Below, piece after piece: positions 42,204 to 50,673 of a stretch of 64,000 nucleotides of DNA. The translations under genes were made by a program, and so were the position numbers. The notes beneath the pieces were generated by a model that was given only the letters and a program-made list of their open reading frames with translations, was not told the origin of the DNA and did not search any database. Within the stretch, counting starts at the first letter, position 1. Every line of letters starts with the position of its first letter. Source of the DNA: Sphingomonas cannabina (GTDB lineage Bacteria; Pseudomonadota; Alphaproteobacteria; Sphingomonadales; Sphingomonadaceae). Location of the stretch: NCBI RefSeq assembly GCF_021391395.1, contig NZ_CP090059.1, forward strand, positions 1,969,001 through 2,033,000, read 5' to 3'.

Positions 42204-43070
42204 TTGCGCGATCGACTGCCCGGCAGGAGTAGCGAACGGCGGAGCGTCGAAACGGGGCAGCCCGGGCCGGATGCCGACGATCGCCACGATACCGCTGCGG
42301 GGAAGCATACGGCCATCGCGACCGCCGACATCATGGCCGCGCGGGGATCGAGCGGCGTCATCGGATCCGCTGCGGGGCAGGTCGCCCGGGCGATTGGCAT
42401 GGACATCCTGAGGGGCACGATCGCGCCGGGGCAGAAGCTGCCTGCCGAGGAGGATATTCTCGCCCGTTTCTCGGTTTCCAGGACCGTCCTGCGCGAGGCG
42501 CTGAAGATCCTCGAAGCCAAGGGGATGGTGAAGTCCAAGACCCGGATCGGCACGGTCGTCCGGGATCGCCACAGCTGGAACTTCTTCGATTCCGATGTCC
42601 TGGCATGGAAGATCGACACCGGGCTCGATGCGGCGCTGCTGCAGACGTTGCGGGAAGCGCGTCTCGCGGTCGAGCCGTTCGCCGCGCGGCTGGCTGCCGA
42701 GCGGGCGACGCACGCGGACATGGCGGAGATGGCCGAGAGCGTGCGGCTGATGCGCGAGGCGGTGGGGGACCGGCATCTGTTCGCGCAGGCGGATCTGCGG
42801 TTCCACCGCGCGGTCGCGGCGGCGTCGGGGAATTTCGTCCTGGGGTCGTTCGCCGCCGTCATCGAGACGGCGCTCGTCTGCGCCACGCTCCTGCTGCCGC
42901 TGGAGGATGCCTCGCTGCGGACCGAGGCGGTGAACCGGCACGAGGACCTGCTCAAGACGATCGCGCGGCGCGAGACCGAACGCGCTGCCCTGCTCATGTC
43001 GGACATGATCAATTTCGGCGCCGCGGTGGGAGAGGTGCCGCTGCCGCAAGCGGAGGCGTCTGAGGCTTAG
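42204..43070 (+). CDS. GntR-family regulator with FCD sensor domain (FadR subfamily), no. 1
   Basis: 288 aa. Winged helix region about residues 60-125: GMDILRGTIAPGQKLPAEED then FSVSRTVLREALKILEAKGM, VKSKTRIGTVVRDRHSWNFF. The all-helical FCD ligand/metal domain follows (LREARLAVEPFAARLAAERA, FHRAVAAASGNFVLG, NRHEDLLKTIARRE). The start is TTG at 42204, chosen for AGGGGG 8 bp upstream; the first 45 residues are poorly ordered and a start at 42333 is possible. It faces the arabinan locus and shares the WNFF/NLLDPDVLAW-type linker with the second regulator at 52.4 kb, a pattern common in sugar-acid regulators. Confidence 0.88.
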   Translation: MRDRLPGRSSERRSVETGQPGPDADDRHDTAAGKHTAIATADIMAARGSSGVIGSAAGQVARAIGMDILRGTIAPGQKLPAEEDILARFSVSRTVLREALKILEAKGMVKSKTRIGTVVRDRHSWNFFDSDVLAWKIDTGLDAALLQTLREARLAVEPFAARLAAERATHADMAEMAESVRLMREAVGDRHLFAQADLRFHRAVAAASGNFVLGSFAAVIETALVCATLLLPLEDASLRTEAVNRHEDLLKTIARRETERAALLMSDMINFGAAVGEVPLPQAEASEA

Positions 43071-43118
43071 GACGGATCGACATTTGAGGTTGCAGGTCTT
43101 CCGTAGCCCGGTTTCCAA

Positions 43119-43225
43119 CCGTCACCCCGGACTTGTTCCGGGGTCCACTGAGCCTCGCGGGCTGCTTTCAAACCTCTTGTTCAGTTCTTCTACCGGTGGA
43201 CCCCGGAACGAGTCCGGGGTGACGG
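43119..43225. repeat. Long palindromic element, copy 2 (family A)
   Basis: Arms 43119-43148 and 43196-43225 are 30 bp with one mismatch; each arm holds an inner CCCCGGA/TCCGGGG hairpin. Clearly related to the element at 3302-3414. Lies between the GntR gene and the convergent glycosidase gene. Confidence 0.93.
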
Positions 43226-43286
43226 TGAGGAGGGTTGAGAGGTCAGTCTTTTCCTCAAATGTCGATCGTTCCCGGCGCCGTCGCTT

Positions 43287-45344
43287 TCAGAACAGCTTCA
43301 GCTCGACCAGGCGCACCGGGTGGCCGTTCGCGGAGGTGGAGGCCACCCGAATCCGGGAGGTCCGCACTTCGCGCCATCGGACGTGCGTGATGCCGTTCGG
43401 CGCCACGGCCGTCGTTCGGGCGACGTCAACCCATCGGTTGGCCTGCGCGTCCCAGCTTTGCAGGCGAACGACGGCCGGCGCGGCGATCTTGCGGCCGTCG
43501 GCGAAGAAGGCGAGTTCCGCCCGCGACAGCGCGACCGGTTGTTCGAACTCCACCGCGAACCATGGGTTTTTGTCGTCCGCGGCGGAGGTCCAACCGTTCG
43601 CCATCTCCGGGAAGAACCAGACCCGGCCGTCGATCGCGTCGTGAAGCGCCTCCGGATCGGGATTGCTGGAGGCGCTCGGCCGGGGAAAGGTGCCGCGGAC
43701 AAGCTGGACGGCGCGGTCGATCGGGCGCGCGATGGGGGAGGGGGCCACTCGCGCAAGAGGGACGACGATCCGTCCAAGGTCCGCGCGTCGCGCGACTTCC
43801 TTGCCGTCCGCCTCGACCCGAAGCCCCGCGCCGCGGCCGTAGTGGCGTCCGTCCGCATCCCAGGTCACCGACAGCGTGCGGCCGTGATAGGGGATGCCCT
43901 CGGCCCGGAACCATGACAGCCCATCCGTGCCGGATGCGGGGATCAGCGGATTGACCTCGAGCATGTCGTCGGCGCGTGGGCGGATGCCGACCAGGCCCGT
44001 CATCATCAGGTCGATGAAGCCCGAATGGAAATAATGATGGCTCCGCGCCAGTCCGACGATCGGCTTGCCGGTCGCGGGATCATAATCCTCCTCGAGGTCG
44101 AGGCGGTCGCCCTGATAGTGGAGCCTGGCATATTGCCGCAGCAGCCGCAGGAAGTCGTTCCGCGTCACCGTCGACTGCTTGTAATGGTCCAGCAGGTTGA
44201 TCATGCCGGCGAGGACCTGCGTCGTCTGGAAGGGCCAGACCGGGCCGTTCCACTGGCACTCGGGCGCGGTGCCCTCGTAACGGAACTGGCGCATGTAATG
44301 GGGATAGCTCGGCTCGACCGTGCGCAGCCCCGCCGGGCCCGCCAGCCGATCGGGATCGAGCAGGTGGCGCCACGCCGCGGCATAGCGAGGATCGTCGTCC
44401 GGCAGGTCGAACGCCCATGGCACATAGCCGACGAGCTCGCGTCCGCGGATCGGCTCCCAGTAGCGGACGTGGTCGTTGGACACTTTGTAGCGGTCGATGA
44501 AATGATCGAACGCCGGGTTCCACAGGTCGCGCTGGACATGGGCCTTGATGGCCTCGGCGCGCGCCGCATAGTCGGCCGCGGCGGCCTCGTCGCCGGCGAG
44601 CATCGACAGCTGCGACAGCGCCCGGGCGTTGGCGAACATATAGGCGTTGATCGACGGCCGGAACGCGTCACCGCCGCGGAAGCCGTCCTTGCCGCCCGAG
44701 GCGTCGATCGACGATATGGTGTATTCGGTCGCGTCGAGCAGCGGCTCGATCCAGTAGAGGCCCTTGGTGAAATCGAGATGATCATCCCAGGCGCCGAACA
44801 GCAGCCGCATGGCACTCAGGTGACGCAGCGCCTCGGCGCGGTCGCCGTCGACGAGGTAGCGGCTCCAGACCGCGTCGGCCATATAGTCGGAGAAATGGCG
44901 GTCGTTCCCGCCCCGGTACATATAGTCGACATAGTCCGCGGCGAACCGGCGGTCGCGCATCCACCTGAGCTCGCCGAGGTGGAAGCCGGTCGCGTCATTG
45001 AGGCTGGCATAGGGCTCGCGCTGCCACGACACGTCGTCGAGGAACTCGGTGGTGATATAGCCCTGCGCGCCGATGTCGCGCTGGTGCGCGCGGACGATCT
45101 GCCAGCGATAATAATAGACCGCATCCAGCGTCGGGTCCGAGGACTCGAACAGCGGGATCCGGTTCCGATACCATTCGGCGTCGTTGCCGAACCGGGCGGC
45201 CAGTGTCGCTTCGGCGTTGCTCGCCGCTGCTGGCGGCGCTGTCGCCGTAAGCAATGCCGCGGCCAGCAGGCCGGCTCGGAGGTGCCGACGCACCGCCGCG
45301 CCAAGCCCCGTCGCGATCGGAGGACCGGAACGTCTTGGGATCAT
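43287..45344 (-). CDS. Secreted (alpha/alpha)-barrel-like glycoside hydrolase with C-terminal discoidin-like module
   Basis: 685 aa. Signal peptide about residues 1-41. Residues about 50-500 look like an MGH1/trehalase-type (alpha/alpha)6 hydrolase: YYYRWQIVRAHQRDIG, TTEFLDDVSWQREPYASLND, GLYWIEPLLDATEYTISSID, ECQWNGPVWPFQTTQVLAGM and HYFHSGFIDLMMTGLVGI; acidic residues in FLDDVSW and in the RDLWNPAFDHF region could be catalytic. The last about 140 residues (ALHDAIDGRVWFFPEMANGW, PWFAVEFEQPVALSRAEL, SRIRVASTSANGHPVRLVEL) resemble an F5/8-type carbohydrate-binding domain. GGAGGA fixes the ATG at 45344. It lies 46 bp after the TonB receptor gene, so an arabinose-containing glycan is a likely target, but no characterised activity can be assigned from sequence. 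Confidence 0.75.
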   Translation of the reverse strand: MIPRRSGPPIATGLGAAVRRHLRAGLLAAALLTATAPPAAASNAEATLAARFGNDAEWYRNRIPLFESSDPTLDAVYYYRWQIVRAHQRDIGAQGYITTEFLDDVSWQREPYASLNDATGFHLGELRWMRDRRFAADYVDYMYRGGNDRHFSDYMADAVWSRYLVDGDRAEALRHLSAMRLLFGAWDDHLDFTKGLYWIEPLLDATEYTISSIDASGGKDGFRGGDAFRPSINAYMFANARALSQLSMLAGDEAAAADYAARAEAIKAHVQRDLWNPAFDHFIDRYKVSNDHVRYWEPIRGRELVGYVPWAFDLPDDDPRYAAAWRHLLDPDRLAGPAGLRTVEPSYPHYMRQFRYEGTAPECQWNGPVWPFQTTQVLAGMINLLDHYKQSTVTRNDFLRLLRQYARLHYQGDRLDLEEDYDPATGKPIVGLARSHHYFHSGFIDLMMTGLVGIRPRADDMLEVNPLIPASGTDGLSWFRAEGIPYHGRTLSVTWDADGRHYGRGAGLRVEADGKEVARRADLGRIVVPLARVAPSPIARPIDRAVQLVRGTFPRPSASSNPDPEALHDAIDGRVWFFPEMANGWTSAADDKNPWFAVEFEQPVALSRAELAFFADGRKIAAPAVVRLQSWDAQANRWVDVARTTAVAPNGITHVRWREVRTSRIRVASTSANGHPVRLVELKLF

Positions 45345-45390
45345 CGGTCCTCCGAAATGCGCGGGCAGGCTATCGTGCCTTAGCGGCAGA

Positions 45391-48261
45391 TCAGTTGAAG
45401 CTGTAGCGCACCCCGACCGCGAAGGTCCGCGGGATCAGCACGGTGCCCAGGTTGAACTGATCGGCGTTGCCGACGTCGGCGAAGCGGTAATATTCCTGCT
45501 GCTTGGATCGCGTCAGGTTCACCGCGTCGAAGGTCAGACCCAGCCTGTCGGTGAGCTTGGCGGTCAGCTGGAAATCGAGGCTCCGTTCCGGACGGCGCCA
45601 CACGCCGATCGGATTGGCGAACAGCCGTGCCTCGTTCCGGGCCAGGAACTCCTTGCGGTAGACGTACGACAGCCGCGCGCCGATCGGCCCGTGATCATAG
45701 GCGAGCGTCGCATTGTACGAGAGGTCGGAGACCCCGAAGAAGGACGAACGGTCCTGCGCGATCAGGTTGCCGCCATTGTCGTAGCGCGGGATGTTTTGCG
45801 ACGAATCGAGCACCGTCACGCTGCCCTGAACACCTAGTCCGTCGAGGAAGCTCGGCAGATAATGCGGGAAGTAGGTGACGCCGATTTCCACGCCCTTCAG
45901 CACGCCGTTCGATGCATTGAGCGGCCGGGTGATCGCGAAATAATCGGTCGCACCCGCGACGATGCCGTTGTTCGGGATATATTCGAGCTGGGTGACCGGA
46001 ACCACCAGCCCGTCGATCTCGCGCCGGAAGCCCGTCACGGTGATGGCGCTGTCGCGGTCGAAGTACCATTCCATCGCCACGTCGTAGTTCTTCGAATGGG
46101 TGGGCCGCAAGTTTGCGGTGCCGGCGGTGCCGCTGCCGTAGCCCACGTTGGTGAGGTCGCCCGTCAGCGCATAATTCGGGTTGATGTCGCCGAAGTTCGG
46201 CCGGCGCAGCGTTTCGCCATAGTTGGCGCGGATGCGCAGGTTGTCGGTGATTTCATAACGTGCCGTGAAGCTCGGCAGGAAACGCTGCGACCCCGGCGAA
46301 GACGAGGATTCGGCGCCGTTGTTGTAGCGATCGAAGAAGTGCGCGTCGGTATCGACGGTGACATAGCGCACGCCCCCCTGGAGCTTCAGCGGGCGGCCGA
46401 AGATCGACACCTCCGCATCGGCCTGAATGTAGGCGGCGAGCGTGATCTCGTCGACGTCGAAGGTCTTGGTCAGCGAAAGCTGGTCGGATGTCTTCAGGCC
46501 GTACAGCCCGCGGACCTGGTCGGCATTGTCATAGAGCCAATAGCCGTTCGCCAGCACCCAGCTGCTCGGAACGTCGGCCCGGCCGTCGAAGAAGTCCGAG
46601 TTGGTGAAGGTCGCGCCCTCCGGCAGGCTCGACAGCGGACGGCCCAGCACGCCGGCGTCCTGCGTGCGCACCGCGTTCGACGCTTTGCGGTCGTCGAAGC
46701 GGAAGCCGGCCTTGATCTGGCGGAGGAAGCCCGAATCCCAGGTGTAGTTGCCGTCGAGCGTGAAGGTGATCGCGCTGCCCTTGTCGCGCGACGCATTGTC
46801 GTAGAGCTGCGCGACGTTCCAGACCGAGGGATCGGTCAGCAGGGAATCGTCATCGAAATGATAGGACGGGATGCCGCCGCCGGCGTTGAAGTCCGCCGTG
46901 ATCTGGTTCGCCACCCGATCGGTGCGCATCGCGATGAACGAGGTGTTGTAGGTGCTGGTCTGATAAGCGACGTCGGCGACGATGTTGCCGCGATGGCCGA
47001 GGTCCCACTTGCCGTTCAGCGCATAGACGAAGCTGTCGGTCTTGTTCCGGGTATAGTCGCCGCTGTTGAAGCCGTAGACGCTGTTCGCGACGCGCGACTT
47101 GACGATGTTGGTGCCGTCGTAAAGCGTCGGCGACTGCGGGTTCGCCCAGAAATCGACGAAGCTGAACTGGAGGCTGTTGAACGTCTCGCCGCGGAAGCCC
47201 GCGTAGAAGGCTTCGGCGGTATAGACCGAGCTCGAGTTCGGGGCCCATTGCAGCGCGATGTTGGCGGATGGGCGCTCGCGCTTGCCGTACAGGTCGGAGC
47301 TGAACACCGCGTCGCGCGAGAGATAATAGGGGGTGGTGACGCCGTTCACCACCATTGTCGACCCGGCCTCGGTCGGCAATCCGCGGTCGAGCCCCACGTC
47401 CCATTCGCCCAACCCCGGCGCCACGACATAGTCGCCCGTGACCGGGTTCCGGCCTGCGGGGAAAATGCGCTGCAGCGGCGTCAGCCCGGTGCCGGCGGCA
47501 GGGGTCTCGGTCGCGAACGGCACCAGCGCGCCCGCCGTCGTCGACATCGTCCGGTATTTGCTGCGCGTGTAGCTGCCGTTCACCAGGATGCCGATGTCGC
47601 CGATACCGGTCTCCCAGCGGTTGCTGACGAGCAGCGCGGCATTCGGGTTCACCTTGTCGGCTTCCTGGTCGTAGATGCCGCGCGCCAGGGCGGAGAGGGC
47701 GAAACCATCGAAGTCGAACGGCCGCCGCGTCACCACGTCGACCTGGCCGGCGAGGCCGGTCTCGATCTGGTCCGCCGAACGCGTCTTGAAGACGTCGACG
47801 CGCTTGATGAGGTTCGCCGAGACGTCCTGGAGCGAGAAGGACTGGCCGGCCGCGGTGAAGATGTTGCGGCCGTTGAGCGTGGTCAGCGCATCGGGAAGGC
47901 CGCGGATCTGGATGCCCGCCGCCTCGCCGCTCGCGCGGTCGGTCACCTGAACGCCGGTGATGCGCTGAAGCGCCTCGACGACGTTATTGTCGGGCAGTTT
48001 GCCGACGTCCTCAGCCACCACCGCATCGACGATCTGCGTGGAGTCGCGGCGGCGGTTGAGTGCGCCGACGATCGAGGCGCGCACGCCGGTGACGACGATA
48101 TCCTGCTGCTGGGGGTCACCGGTGTCATCGGCCGTGGTGCCGCCGGCGGCCTGATCCTGTGCCGCTCCGGCGTCGCTTGGCTGAGCCTGGGCATAGGCCG
48201 GGCCTGCGACGAGCAGCGCCAGAATGGATACCGATGCGAGATTGCGAGGCTTGAGTGCCAT
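45391..48261 (-). CDS. TonB-dependent receptor of the carbohydrate type (arabinan locus)
   Basis: 956 aa outer-membrane receptor of the large Caulobacter/Xanthomonas-type family. Signal peptide MALKPRNLASVSILALLVAG..A; TonB box QDIVVTGVR; plug with VDAVVAEDVGKLPDNNVVEA, LQRITGVQVTDR, IQIRGLPDALTTLNGRNIF and RVDVFKTRSADQIETGLAG; terminal strand ends in FAVGVRYSFN. Start ATG at 48261 follows AGGGAGGGGAG. Size and plug type indicate oligosaccharide uptake; with GH43, GH51 and arabonate genes around it, arabino-oligosaccharides are the likely cargo. It heads an operon with the glycosidase gene at 43287. Candidate GntR operators lie 50-157 bp upstream. Confidence 0.92.
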   Translation of the reverse strand: MALKPRNLASVSILALLVAGPAYAQAQPSDAGAAQDQAAGGTTADDTGDPQQQDIVVTGVRASIVGALNRRRDSTQIVDAVVAEDVGKLPDNNVVEALQRITGVQVTDRASGEAAGIQIRGLPDALTTLNGRNIFTAAGQSFSLQDVSANLIKRVDVFKTRSADQIETGLAGQVDVVTRRPFDFDGFALSALARGIYDQEADKVNPNAALLVSNRWETGIGDIGILVNGSYTRSKYRTMSTTAGALVPFATETPAAGTGLTPLQRIFPAGRNPVTGDYVVAPGLGEWDVGLDRGLPTEAGSTMVVNGVTTPYYLSRDAVFSSDLYGKRERPSANIALQWAPNSSSVYTAEAFYAGFRGETFNSLQFSFVDFWANPQSPTLYDGTNIVKSRVANSVYGFNSGDYTRNKTDSFVYALNGKWDLGHRGNIVADVAYQTSTYNTSFIAMRTDRVANQITADFNAGGGIPSYHFDDDSLLTDPSVWNVAQLYDNASRDKGSAITFTLDGNYTWDSGFLRQIKAGFRFDDRKASNAVRTQDAGVLGRPLSSLPEGATFTNSDFFDGRADVPSSWVLANGYWLYDNADQVRGLYGLKTSDQLSLTKTFDVDEITLAAYIQADAEVSIFGRPLKLQGGVRYVTVDTDAHFFDRYNNGAESSSSPGSQRFLPSFTARYEITDNLRIRANYGETLRRPNFGDINPNYALTGDLTNVGYGSGTAGTANLRPTHSKNYDVAMEWYFDRDSAITVTGFRREIDGLVVPVTQLEYIPNNGIVAGATDYFAITRPLNASNGVLKGVEIGVTYFPHYLPSFLDGLGVQGSVTVLDSSQNIPRYDNGGNLIAQDRSSFFGVSDLSYNATLAYDHGPIGARLSYVYRKEFLARNEARLFANPIGVWRRPERSLDFQLTAKLTDRLGLTFDAVNLTRSKQQEYYRFADVGNADQFNLGTVLIPRTFAVGVRYSFN

Positions 48262-48313
48262 GTGTTCTCCCCTCCCTTGGATGGTTGCCAGAGCGCTTCT
48301 CGGGGCGCTCATT

Positions 48314-48326
48314 ACTCATACATTAT
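48314..48326 (+). promoter_or_regulatory. Candidate arabinose-locus operator, site 1
   Basis: ACTCATACATTAT matches ACTCAGACATATT (52283-52295) and ACTCAGACAAATT (55708-55720, other strand) in 10 and 8 of 13 positions. Lies 53-65 bp upstream of the TonB receptor start. Confidence 0.5.
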
Positions 48327-48404
48327 CCTATGTCGAGTCGGGAGCTGCCGCAAGAGGGAACGCGCGTTTTGACGCCCCTTTTGCTACGAACGACCAGCGA
48401 TCGG

Positions 48405-48418
48405 TTGTCGGACTATAA
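48405..48418 (+). promoter_or_regulatory. Candidate arabinose-locus operator, site 2
   Basis: TTGTCGGACTATAA; the complement orientation of the other sites reads TTGTCTGAGTTTAA, so 11 of 14 positions agree. Typical half of an FCD-GntR operator. Confidence 0.45.
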
Positions 48419-48437
48419 CGATTACAACAATCCGTAT

Positions 48438-48560
48438 CGTCATGCCGGACTTGTTCCGGCATCCACCCCTCCGCAAGGAACCGCGGCTCAAGGTTTCGGA
48501 TGGATGCGCGAAACCTGCACTCGGTTGCCCGGTGGACTCCGGAACAAGTCCGGGGTGACG
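48438..48560. repeat. Long palindromic element, copy 3 (family A)
   Basis: Arms 48438-48466 and 48532-48560 (29 bp, four mismatches), sharing the GGACTTGTTCCGG core with copy 2. The two arms have drifted differently (left ATGCCGG, right ACCCCGG when aligned). Sits between two minus-strand genes. Confidence 0.9.
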
Positions 48561-48591
48561 ATGGGGTGACGGATTCCCGTAATCCGCTTCG

Positions 48592-49632
48592 CTAGGCGCG
48601 CGGCAGCGGCCCATTGGCGACCGGCAGGCCGAAATCCGGCGTCCCGTCCGGGCGGTAGCGGATCGGCTGGATCCGCGTGTGGCGGTTGGGATCGAACAGC
48701 GGGTCGCCCACGATCTTCTCATAGTCGCGCGCGTGGTAGACCAGCATGTCGCGGCCGCGCTCGTCGACGGTGAAGCTGTTGTGGCCGGGGCCGAACACCT
48801 TGTGTTCCGGCGACGATTTGAACACCGGGACCTGCGACTTGGTCCAGGCGGCGGGGTCCATGATGTCGGCGTCGTCGCGCGCCGTGAGCAGCCCCATGCA
48901 ATAGCGCGCGTCGGTTGCGCTCGCCGAATAGGTCATGAACAGCCGGCCGTTGCGCGCGAGCAGCGCGGGGGCTTCGTTGACCTTGAAGCCCTGGATCTCC
49001 CAGTCGAGCGTCGGCACCGACAGGCGCGCCGGCTTCGCCGCCAGCGTAAGCGGGGTCGCAAGCGGGGCGATGTAGAGGTTCGAATTGGTGTCGATCCCCG
49101 GCTCGCGCTGCGCCCAGGCGAGGTAGCGCGTGCCCCGGTGGACGAAGCTGGTCGAATCGAGGTTGAAGCTGTCCCACGGCGTCTGGAGCTGACCCAGCAC
49201 CGACCATGTTCCGGTCATCGGGTCCGCGCCGTCGCAGACGATCGCATAGGTGCGGATGCGGAACACGTCCTCGCCGCCGCCGCTGGGGCCCGCGGCGAAG
49301 TACATGATCCAGCGCCCGTCGATGAGGTGCAGCTCGGGCGCCCAGATGAAGCCCGACATCGGCCCGCTGTCGAGATGGCGCCACAGCACCGCCTCCTTGG
49401 CCGTGGCGAGCCCCGCGAGCGTCCGCGAGCGGCGCAGCACCAGGCGGTCGTACTCGGGGACCGAGCCGGTCATGTAATACCAGCCGTCGGTGTGGCGGAA
49501 CACCTGCGCGTCGGCGCGCTGCCGCACCACCGGATTGACGATCGTCGGTGCCGCCGTCTGCTTCGCAAGGAGCGGGGCAGCGCTCGCGGCTGCGACGCCG
49601 GCGACGAAGGTGCGACGGGAAAGCAGGTTCAT
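48592..49632 (-). CDS. GH43-family alpha-L-arabinofuranosidase-like hydrolase, Tat-exported
   Basis: 346 aa five-bladed beta-propeller glycosidase. Twin-arginine signal LLSRRTFVAGVAAASAAPLL suggests export folded. The GH43 triad is visible as D41 (RADAQVFR), D159 (NLDSTSF) and E220 (VNEAPALL). SGFIWAPELHLIDGRW and HNSFTVDERGRDMLVYHARD are typical for family 43 enzymes that trim arabinose side chains or arabino-oligosaccharides. Last gene of GH51-GH43-GH43, 5 bp after the previous stop. Confidence 0.88.
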   Translation of the reverse strand: MNLLSRRTFVAGVAAASAAPLLAKQTAAPTIVNPVVRQRADAQVFRHTDGWYYMTGSVPEYDRLVLRRSRTLAGLATAKEAVLWRHLDSGPMSGFIWAPELHLIDGRWIMYFAAGPSGGGEDVFRIRTYAIVCDGADPMTGTWSVLGQLQTPWDSFNLDSTSFVHRGTRYLAWAQREPGIDTNSNLYIAPLATPLTLAAKPARLSVPTLDWEIQGFKVNEAPALLARNGRLFMTYSASATDARYCMGLLTARDDADIMDPAAWTKSQVPVFKSSPEHKVFGPGHNSFTVDERGRDMLVYHARDYEKIVGDPLFDPNRHTRIQPIRYRPDGTPDFGLPVANGPLPRA

Positions 49633-49637
49633 GGGAA

Positions 49638-50660
49638 TCAGTCCTCAGCTTGCGGCCAGCCGTCCGCGCCCCAGCGGATCGGGGCGATCCGGAGCGTGGG
49701 GGCGCCTTTGTTCTCGCGATCATAGGCGTGATAGACGAGATAGTCGGTGCCGCGGTCGTGCATCACGCCGGCATGGCCGGGACCGCGGAAGCGCTGCTTC
49801 TCGGGCAGGTCGGCGCGCAGCAGGATCGTGCCGCCGCCATTCATCATCGCGCTGCCATCCTTGCCCAGATAGGGGCCGGTGATCGCCCGCGATCGGCCGA
49901 TGACGGTGTAGTAGGTGCTGTTCACGCCCTTGCAGCAATAATCGTAGCTGGCGATCAGCCAGTAATAGCCGCCGTGCGCGATGATGAACGGCGCCTCGAC
50001 CGGGTCGGGCGCCCCGGCGGGCGCTGGGCGGCGCGCGAGCGAATGGGGCTTTTCGCCGGGATGGAGCAGCTTGCCGGTCTTGGGATCGAGCGCGAAGAGC
50101 TTGATCCCCGACCAGAAGCTGCCGAGCGCCAGCCAGTGGCGCCCCTCGCGGTCGATGACGAAATTGGGGTCGATCGCGTTGAAGTCGTCCTTTTCGGTCG
50201 ACATCACCACCAGCCCCTCGTCACGCCAGCCGTAGCCGGGTGCGGCGGGATCGAGCGTCGGGCTGGTGAACAGCCCGATCGCCGACCGGTTCGAACCGAA
50301 GGTGGAGACCGAATAATAGAGGCGGTAGCGGCCGTTCACATGGGAGATATCGGGCGCCCACATGTCCTTCGCGCCCGGAACCGCCTTCAGCGCCCAATCG
50401 GGGATGCGGTCGATCAGCGGCCGGCCGGCGGTCCAGTGCACGAGGTCCGTCGACGTGCGCGAGCGGATGAAGCGGCCGCCATCGCCGCCGGTGCTGAACA
50501 CGTAATAGGTGCCGCCTTCGCGGATCAGCACCGGATCGTGCGTCGGGACGAGGTCGCCCGTCAGCCGATCGTTGAGCGTGGCCGGGCCACCCTGCGCCCC
50601 TGCCGCCGTGGCGAGCAGGAGAGCGAGGGTAGCCGCCACGATCCTCGGTTGCACGGCCAC
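49638..50660 (-). CDS. GH43-family arabinan endo-1,5-alpha-L-arabinosidase
   Basis: 340 aa secreted beta-propeller enzyme that cuts the alpha-1,5-linked arabinan backbone. Signal peptide about 1-22. Catalytic triad D42 (PTHDPVLI), D164 (NAIDPNFV) and E222 (PVEAPFII). MWAPDISHVNGRYRLYYSVS, TFGSNRSAIGLFTS, YDYCCKGVNSTYYTVIGRS and GPGHAGVMHD are the hallmark motifs of endo-arabinanases. Middle gene of a tight operon with GH51 (13-bp gap) and the other GH43 gene. Confidence 0.94.
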   Translation of the reverse strand: MAVQPRIVAATLALLLATAAGAQGGPATLNDRLTGDLVPTHDPVLIREGGTYYVFSTGGDGGRFIRSRTSTDLVHWTAGRPLIDRIPDWALKAVPGAKDMWAPDISHVNGRYRLYYSVSTFGSNRSAIGLFTSPTLDPAAPGYGWRDEGLVVMSTEKDDFNAIDPNFVIDREGRHWLALGSFWSGIKLFALDPKTGKLLHPGEKPHSLARRPAPAGAPDPVEAPFIIAHGGYYWLIASYDYCCKGVNSTYYTVIGRSRAITGPYLGKDGSAMMNGGGTILLRADLPEKQRFRGPGHAGVMHDRGTDYLVYHAYDRENKGAPTLRIAPIRWGADGWPQAED

Positions 50661-50673
50661 GCCCCGATGCCCG

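Larger units (their letters stand above)
48262..48437. promoter_or_regulatory. Promoter region of the TonB receptor-glycosidase operon
   Basis: Upstream region with AT-richer stretches; it carries two candidate GntR sites listed separately (48314-48326 and 48405-48418). No coding signal. The rest of the 330-bp gap to the GH43 gene is filled by palindromic element copy 3. Confidence 0.6.
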
